A stretch of 64,000 bases of DNA from Enchytraeus crypticus (lineage: Eukaryota; Annelida; Clitellata; Enchytraeida; Enchytraeidae), in assembly GCA_905160935.1 (NCBI GenBank), contig CAJHZI010000780.1, positions 215,001 through 279,000 of the forward strand. The letters run 5' to 3'. The number at the start of each line of letters is the position of its first letter. Position 1 is the first letter of the stretch. The notes under the pieces are model-generated. The model saw only the letters and a program-made list of their open reading frames with translations. It was not told the DNA's origin and made no database searches. The position numbers were made by a program, and so were the translations under genes. This document shows, piece after piece, positions 1 to 9,416 of the stretch.

Positions 1-2225
1 TTACTCTAGCTATCTAAAAAATAAGGCAGGAGTATCAAATTTTACTGTCCCATCTCATTACGAAGGCTACTGATCCACTAAGTACTGAATGCTGAAACTA
101 ATTCGCGAGACGGTGACAGTTTAAACCTTTATCCACTTTAAGAAATATACAAGCACAATATTCCATAGAAGTCGATCACGTAACATTTCGCGTGGCGACG
201 CTACTGCTGACATTTGCTCTATCGAAATAATACATCGTACATACAGTAATAATCTGTATTGACAATGCAAGTAATATTATCAAATGTTTATTAAATTTAA
301 ATTAGCATTTATTCCGTGGAAGTTGATGATTACATCGAGCGGCAAAGCAATTACAATTTTGTAACTTCTACTGAGAAATAAATACTTTGAAAACGATTAT
401 GTTGTATTTCTAAAATTAACAATTCAATAACCACCTTTGTTTTTAAACAAACCGCGTTCGACCTTTACCTTGTTGTGTCTGTTTACTTATTTTCTATTGG
501 CTACACCGTTCGTTCTTGACCTTCAAAACGTCACACTTATCTGGACAATTTTGAAAACCTGAAACCCCGCTGATGGTAGCTCTGCGAGCCAGGATTCAAA
601 ACATAGACCTTGACCGCTGTGCGCTGGAACCCGTGCTGTGGAAAACCGTGATAGCGTTAAACCGAAGGGACAGCCACTGACCACCGTCAGTCTACCACTG
701 GACGTGTCTCTGCTCACTTGCCTTCTCTTATCTCGCTCACTACGTGCTCGGGTCTACGACGCCTACGTTCTGCTTTTACCGGAAAATTAGGTGAACAACA
801 TGTTGTTATGTGTAGCTGTTAAACTTAAGTTAATAAACTGTTAACTTTTCTTGTGCTTTGTTGCGTTATGTTGTTAATGACGCTGCCTGCGTGGTTATCT
901 TTTTAACTATAAAGTTTGGCAAAGTTACGTTGCTGTTAACGGATAGAAGTGTTAGACAAGGCATTCGTGTTTAGCCTAATCCGGCTATCGATATCCTAAT
1001 TAGGCAGAATCATGAAGAAAAATCATGTTGTCATTATCCGGGTCTGTAGTGGCATACCACATTTTATGGTGATAAACCATTCTGTGAAGTTTTGTCATGT
1101 TAATGTAGTGTTAAAATGTTCACTCTTAGATAATGTGTGTTTTTTTAGTCACATTTGCAACCAACGTTGTTTAACAGATTTGAGAGGGTACTTTATATTT
1201 CTATGCATCCTGATTCAATGCTTTGTCAACTACACACAATTAAGACGTAAATGCTGCAGTCTTCAGTACATATTGTCAAGCACTATGCAGATTTATTTTG
1301 GGAAAAGTCATTAAATACTGGTTTAAAACTAAAATTCAATTAACTCGTGTCAGTGACAAACGTATAACTATATATATATAGAAAACATTATTAATAGGCA
1401 TGTTGAAATGTGGGTGTGTGACAGATGTATAACTGTAAATGTATAGAAAACATTATTAATAGACACTTTGAAATGTGGGCGTGTCGCGTGCCTTGTTTAT
1501 TCTTTTTCCTATGGGGAAAACTTTACTGTGAAATCTTGTCTATGCACTTACCTGATGCTATTAAAATTATTGAATGATGTAAAAATATTAATATAAACCA
1601 TTAATAAGTACTATTAAAACTATTATTTAATATTATTGAATTAACTAAAACAATTAGTAAAAGACTATTAATAAAAATATTAAAACTATTAATTAAAATT
1701 ATTGAATTATGTAAAACAATTAATAAAAAACTATTAATAAAACTATTGAAACTATTAATTGAAATGATTGAATTATGTAAAACGGTGTGATATGCTATAT
1801 TGAGGTTCATGTTGTGCACTTTAAATGTAACTTTTAGTAATTTTAAAAATGATTTCTGTGCCATTTGTAAATAATATTGTACACGTTAAATTTTGTCGCA
1901 GTTTGACGGCTTATCAGTAAATTATCCTGGAAATTTGCATTGAAAGAAATTTGTATGTTTATCTTTTCTTCAACAAAATACCAAGAAATCTGACATATTT
2001 GTTGTTGATGAGATTTACTATCCCAATCATAGTTAAACTGGGATTTAAAAGAAGATGATGATGCTGATGATGATGATGGTGATGATGATGATGATGATGA
2101 TGATGCTGATAATGATGATGATGATGATGATGATGATGTAAGATTTATTAATTATGTTTTCTCAGAGTTCAATTCTGATTTATTAAATGTTTTCTCTGTT
2201 TCATGGTAAGACAAACAAAGAAGAA
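1..2225. other. Region upstream of the IGF2BP-like coding start
   Basis: No coding exon could be supported here. The region is AT-rich, with an ATT/AAT-rich tract at about 1560-1790. Any promoter, 5'UTR or first exons of the IGF2BP-like gene should lie here or further left, but I see no convincing core promoter. A short stretch near 2015-2060 resembles the dispersed element that ends in an AAACTGGGATT core followed by GATGAT. Confidence 0.4.
2051..2137. repeat. (GAT)n microsatellite
   Basis: An imperfect GAT/GCT trinucleotide run. It follows an AAACTGGGATT core that also precedes GATGATGAT at about 23690, 59270 and 61615, so the microsatellite looks like the tail of that dispersed element. 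Confidence 0.8.
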
Positions 2226-5200
2226 ATGGGTTCAGTGGAGAACTATGCTCCTGTCAAAATACACAAGTAAGTTGTAGCTTCAAGAATATTATATGTAATT
2301 TATTCAGATATAGTTAAACCTATTGTGGCGGATGAGGAAGTAGTAAAGAGAGTTTGGAGGGAAGAGCTGGATGTTAAGCAAGAGAGAGGTAGACCACAAC
2401 TGACATGGGATGCGATGATGAAGAAGGACGTAAAAAATAGGGAATTAACTGTTGTGTGGGAAACAATCTGCTGCCTGTACGTAAGAGGCGACTAAGGCAG
2501 GAGCTGAGGATAGAAGGAGGGGACTCGCCTCACCATGAAATATTTTACCCCTGGATTAAATGGTAATTAATTAGTATAACTGAGGAAGGCAATGGGAAAC
2601 TGCCTCAGAAGCCATACTTTTCCCAGGCTATAGGCTACATAAGGTATGGATAAGACATAGACTTTGTGAAGGGTTTAACTTATTGATCTAAGGAGTGCTC
2701 TTATGGAGTGAGAAAGCAGACTTTGAGTATGAATATATACCTTGAACCTGCCACTTGGCAGTGAACTGAAGAGAGAGAGATTATGTTTAGGTGTAATATG
2801 GTTTGATGGTTTTACTGCGACAGGTTTCACACGAAGCAGATCCTGATAAAGAATCTGCCGCAGCAGTGTGACAGAGAGGAGGTCAATAGTCTTGTCTCTC
2901 GCTTCGGCTCCGTCGAAAAGTTTGATCTCTGTAAGAGTTCTTGTTCTTTATTCTATGTTATCTATTGGTTCAATGGTTCAATCATGCTCTAGGTCTTATT
3001 CTTTATTCTATGTTCTCTAGGGGTTCAATCATGCTCTTATTCTTATTCTTTATTATGTGTTCTCTATCAGTTCAATTATACTCATGTTCTTATTATAAGA
3101 ACAAGAGCAATACTGTACGTAGTAGTTGTGAATAATTGTGTCTCATAAATCCCAGTCTCTTCGAGCATATGCGTACATGATCAGGCCTTTATGATTAACT
3201 TCTTGATTGATTGATTAATTTGTTGATTAATTTCTTGATTGATTGATTTGTTGTATATTTAATTGATTGATTGATTGATTAATTTGTTGATTAATTTCTT
3301 GATTGATTGATTTGTTGAATATTTAATTGATTGATTGATTGATTAATTTGTTAATTAATTTCTTTACTGATTAATTTGTTGAATTATTTGGTTGATTGAT
3401 TGATTGACTATGGTGTATGTATATTGTAAACAGTATCACAGGAGAAAGATTGTTCAGTGAGTATAACATTTCAGTCGGCTGATGAGGCTCAGAGGTTTGT
3501 AGTTTCACGCCTGACTGCATGTTCATTGTTAAGCCGTTAAACTGTTCACGAGAGAACGGGAGAAGTAGTTTTTTCCTCTAGGATGCTGCTGCCGTCGTAT
3601 TCTATAATATTATAAGCCTGCGAGGTTAAGTGTAGTCAGCTGATCTAGTAGAGAGAAGCTGTGATATGAACTAAAGTTTAAGTGGCATAACATAACATAA
3701 CCTAACATTACAGAGTCGGGAAGCAATTATATGCTTGTTTAAGACTCGTCAGGCTCTTAACTAAAACCAATTAATATTAATAACACATAGTTCAATGTGG
3801 CATGAATATTTGTGTTTTGTAACATATTCATAGAATCAGATTTGTGCTGAAACGGTTTTTATCTTTAAACAGTTGTCTAGTGTAAAATATGCCTGCTATT
3901 TTATTCATATTATTATTTTATCCTCCCTTTAATCCCAGTTTAACCAGGGCCGGGATACGAATAGACTATTTTCCATTCTTTTAAGTTTCTATAGCAATTT
4001 CTGGAGCCTAGGCGCTCGCCAACCATGCCCGCTATTTTATTAGTTCAAGAAAATGTACACTTTTAATTAAATTCTAAAATGTCTTAAAATTACATTTAAT
4101 TTAGTCCAAATCCTGTGTGTTAATTTTATTATTCTTGTCTAGAGTCACTGCTTGATTTATTGATGGATTAATAACTATCTAAGTGATTGATTATTTGACC
4201 ATGGTGCTTGAAGTATTAAATGTATGGGTTCTCAGCCATTTTCCAATGGATTGTTGTTGATATTTCTATTGAATGGGTGATTGATTGATTGATTAGTTGG
4301 TGGATGGATTAATCTTGCAATTGATTTAACTGATGATCATCCTTTATTCTCTGTTAAGATTGATGTAAGAGGACAATGGTTGATTGGTTGATTGATTGGT
4401 TGATTGATTGATTGATAAGGGCTCGCGAAGGATTGAACGGCGAGACTTTCCACGGAGCCATACTGAAGGTGGACTATGTGACAGAGAACGGCAGGCCGCG
4501 TGGCAGGTCCAGATCTGAGCCACGTACTTCCGTCGCAAACTCTCAGAAATCTGCTAATCTACCACTCAGGTACTCCTGTTGTTGTTGTTGTTGTTGTTGC
4601 AAACTCTCAGAAATCTGTCAATATTCTTCTCAGGTATTCCTGTTGTTGTTGTTGTTGTGAATTCTCAGAAATCTGCTAATCTACCCCTCAGGTATTTTTG
4701 TTGTTGTTGTTGTTGCAAACTTTCAGAAATCTGCTAATCTACCTCTCAGGTACTCTTGTTGTTGTTGTTATTGTTGTTGCAAACTCTCGGAAATCTGCTA
4801 ATCTACCTCTCGGGTATTCCTGTTGTTGTTGTTGTTGCAAACTCTCGGAAATCTGAGAGTTAACAGGGGACGCTACTCTAGCATCAGTCGTTGATTGTTG
4901 ACAGTGGACGCTACTCTAGCATCAGTTGTTGATTGTTGACAGTGGACGCTACTCTAGTATCAGTCGTTGATTGTGTTGTAGGATTCTGGTGCCCAGTCAG
5001 TTGTTGATTGTTGACAGTGGACGCTACTCTAGTATCAGTCGTTGATTGTGTTGTAGGATTCTGGTGCCCAGTCAGTTCATTGGAGCCATCATAGGCAAGA
5101 AGGGAGAGAGCATCAAATCCATCACCACCAAGTGCAAGGCTAGGTAATTAATAGATGCCTACTACTTTATCTCTCGTTTCTCTAAGTCAGCATTGACTTT

Positions 5201-8200
5201 GTCTTTTGTCTTTGACTTTGTCTTTTCTCTAGCTCTGGCTCCAGCCAGTGGCGATGTCAGTTAGATATCCGACGGCGAATCAGTATGTGCGGGGTTCAAA
5301 TCTTGTGCTCGCCCATCAGTGACATTGCTTTCGGTGAGGAGACTGATGTTAACATTAGCTTTACCATCTTTATCTCTCTCTCTCGGTTGTTCGTGGTTTA
5401 AACTCTACTACTTGTTATAGCCTCATTATTCTCTTCAGTGCGCTCTCTAAATATTGATATGGCTTTGTTAATGCAATGTTCCAACTTCTTGAATTTATAT
5501 ATATATAATAAGTTGACAAGTTTAAAGAAGTAACAAAAATCTGTTACTTCTTGGGACCCAAAAACTGAAGTGGCACCTAATGAGTCGTCGCTTGAGGTCT
5601 GGCCCTAAGCTGACTTGAGCCCTGCTATAGTGTAACTTCCTATCAGTCTTCTTCTCTAAGTGTCGTGCCTGTTCCAAGCCTGGGCGGTCATGGTCATATT
5701 CCTCCATATGTGTCTGCTCATTGTTGCTCTGATCATCTCTGTTTCAGTTAACTGCATCCATTTGCTAAGACTCTTAATAAACGTCATTCGTTGTCTACCC
5801 TTGCATGTTTTTCCTTCTGTTATTCCTGTCACTACAGTATTTTCAACTATTTTGTTCCGCAAAATGTGTCCGAAAAATTTCATCTGTTGTCGTCGTATTC
5901 GGTTCAAAAGGTCACGACAAGTTGACATTCTTTGTAGAACATCTTCATTTTTAACGTGGTCTTTATAAGATATCCTATCAGTACATGTAGACAAAGATAG
6001 CCATTTCGAATAATAATAGGTAATAGTTATATAATGATGTTATGAGGTTAGTGTAAATGTATAATAGTAATATCCCCACCCTAGCAAAACTGGGAGTCGA
6101 GTGTAGATGATGTTGATGAATATATGATAGTAGTATTTATTATAGTATTGTTAAGTAATTGTAACGTAATGATATTCAGCAGTAATATGATTTCAAAGCA
6201 TTGTGTGTAATAGTAATTACGATGGTGTAATGCTTGTAGGGTTGACGTGCATGGGAAGGAGAACAACGGACTGCTTGAGAAGGTAGTGAATGAGTTGTGC
6301 TATATTTCTAGAATGATTATATTATAGGTGGATTCGTTTGTAGATTCATCTGTATTTATGAGATTTTTTCGCTTGTTAGTATAGGGTTCTAATAAATGAT
6401 GTCGACTAAGCATTTGAATAACAAATTATTTTCTTTAAGTAGCACTGATATCTCTACATTTTTTATGACTTAACTTTTTTAACTTTTTATTGATTTATTA
6501 ACTTTCCATTCCTCTCCACTTTCCATTACAATAGAAAAATGTTTGAAAGTAAATACTTTCAAACATTAATCTATAGTAATGGAAAGTGGATTGCTTATTT
6601 ATTGATTTGTATTCTTGGATCCTCTTTAGTGTCTTAGTCACATCAGAGTTGTCGCTTGTAATTAGATTGACTATGGGATGGGATTGATTACTCCATAGAG
6701 TCTTGAGTGTAATTTATACTAGAGAACTGCTGTAAAGATTGATTGATTGACAGATTGATTGATTGATTGGTGCAGATCATATCTATCTATGGAAAGCCCG
6801 AGAACTGTTCGAATGCCTGTAGAGAAATACTTCAAGTCATATTGAACGAGACCAAGAACGGAGCTAAAACGTTTGTACTTCTACTCACTGACAGTTGTTG
6901 GGCATGCTAAAGTTATAAATGATGTGTTTATTAATTATCTATTATCAATAAAGTTAGTTTTTATGGACTATTTTATTGCGTTGCAGGAATATTCCGCCCA
7001 ATGGTAAGATTATTTAACTGTTACAGAGTTTGGTGTTTGGTTTAGGCCATCGTTCTTGGGTTTAGAACTATGTGCCTCAATATTCCTGTAACACAATAGA
7101 ATGATATTCCTGCAACACAATAAAATAATTCATAAAAACTAACTTTGTAGACGAAAAACATATTTTATAACTCTAGAATGCCAAATACAAATTGATTGGT
7201 TTATAGATTTTATTTAACTGAAATGATGGTTTTTTTTTTTTTTTTTTCTATAGCAGTGTCATGGCCTTAGATCGGCCCTATTATTCCCATAATTAATCCT
7301 TCTTTTCTTCGATAGCGCCAATACACAGGAAGCTTCGATACATGATTAACCTTCCAGGGTCCCTAGAGTAGTTATTGTGGACTAATTATTTATATTAGTT
7401 TATAATATAATTATTTTAATTTTATTATATATTATTAATAAATGTTATTAATTTATTAATAATATATTACTAATAAGTTAATATTTTAATAAGTTTTAAT
7501 AAGTTATTATTTAATTATTTTAGTTTGCCATGGAGGCCACATGATTCCTCGGCAAACACACTAACCATTATGCTGCAACCCCTAAGTGTTTGTATATACT
7601 AATTGATTGATTGATCGTGCAGAGAAGTGCCACTGAAGATGTTGACTAATGATCGTTACTGTGGTCGTATCATTGGTAAGGAGGGTCGCATGATTAAGAA
7701 GATAAGGGAAGAGACGTCTACCAAGATAGTTGTTAACAGGTAGCGACACTGTTGTTAAACATACATTGCTAGTTTTACTAGTCGTTTTATTAAACTATTA
7801 TACTGGCTGGAGCCAGTGGCGATATCGGTAGGATATTCGACCGCGGATCAGTATGTGCAGGGTTCAAATCCCGGGCTCGCCAGTCACTGACATCGCTTTC
7901 ACGACATGTCATCTCTCTACCCTGATCACGTGATATCTATCGTGACATTGTTATTTATTGTTGTTGTCATCCAGCGCTCACTCGTGACATAGTTATCTGT
8001 TGTTGTTGTTATCCAGTGCTCACTTGTGACATTGTTATTTGTTGTTGTTGTTATCCAGTGCTCACTCGTGACATTGTTATTTGTTGTTGTTGTTATCCAG
8101 CGCTCACAATATGTTATTTGTTGTTGTTGTTATCCTGCGCTCACGACGTGTTATTTGTTGTTGTTGTTATCCAGCGCTCACGACATGTTATTTGTTGTTG

Positions 8201-9346
8201 TTGTTATCCAGCGCTCACGACATGTTATTTGTTGTTGTTGTTATCCAGTGCTCATGACATGTTATCTCTCTACCCTGATCGTGTGATCTCCATCAAGGGG
8301 AACATAGATAACATGGTGCAGGCAGAGCTTGCTATTGCTGGTAAACTGGCTGAGTGTGTGGAACAGGATAGCAAGGTATGACTGCTCTCATAGCTCATTT
8401 TTACATCATCATCATCATCGCTCATTACATCTTTATGACAAGTTATGTAGCCGTCATGCAGACAGCGATGTTGCAAAATTGTTGTAAATTACCAAACTTT
8501 TGTTGGTCTGAGTCGTAATTAACCTGCAGATTGTTGTTTTGTTAGAGGAGACCGAAATATTAATATAGTGCGATAGTGTAGTTTTAATTGTATAATTTGC
8601 TTTCTTTTGCATTGAGTTTTTTGTGTAGCTTTTAAGCTGTGCATTAAAATTGTGTGATTAGTTGGTTTCTATGCTTGTAGATATGGACGACTTAAATTTA
8701 TTGTTTTGAAATATCTAAACGCTAAAGGTCTTCTAAATTCACTATCTTTTGACCTTGAATTGCCTGTCTATTGTCCTGACTATATTATATCTTGACTATC
8801 TATTGACTTGACTAGCTATCTATTGACTTGAATATCTATTACTTGACTATCTATTGACTCGACTATCTATTAACTCGGCTATCTATTGACTCGACCATCT
8901 ATTGACTCGACTATCTATTAACTTGGCTATCTATTGACTTTTCTATCCATTGGCTATCTGTTGACTTGACTATCTATTGACTAGGCTATCTATTACTTGT
9001 CTATCTATTGACTTGACTATCTAGTGACTTGGCTATTTATTGACTATATATTGACTGTCTATTGACTTGACTATCTATTGACTAGGCTATATATTGACTA
9101 GACGCTGTTTTGCTGTGTGCAGCACCAGGGCTACGTGGCGCCACATTTCATGACAGGCAGCTGTCAGTATGGATTAGCTCCTCCCACTGCTCCTGTAGCC
9201 GTGAGTGTCGCTAGCTTGTACATCTTCTGATTCTAAATTTGTTTTGAAGGATGACAGACGTCCTCTTCTGATTGATTGGATGCATAGATCAGTGCATTAT
9301 ATTTAACATGAAATTTTCTGACGGGAAGTATTATTAGCAAGTTTTT

Positions 9347-9416
<70 letters not shown>

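Noticed and set aside
1012-1314. 100-residue frame upstream of IGF2BP
   Set aside because: No recognisable domain, AT-rich composition, and no link to the downstream exons.
5236-5371. Functional tRNA genes at the tRNA-like segments
   Set aside because: The same sequence recurs 19 times with a shared non-tRNA body, no intact cloverleaf was evident, and boxes are mutated in many copies; these are SINEs.
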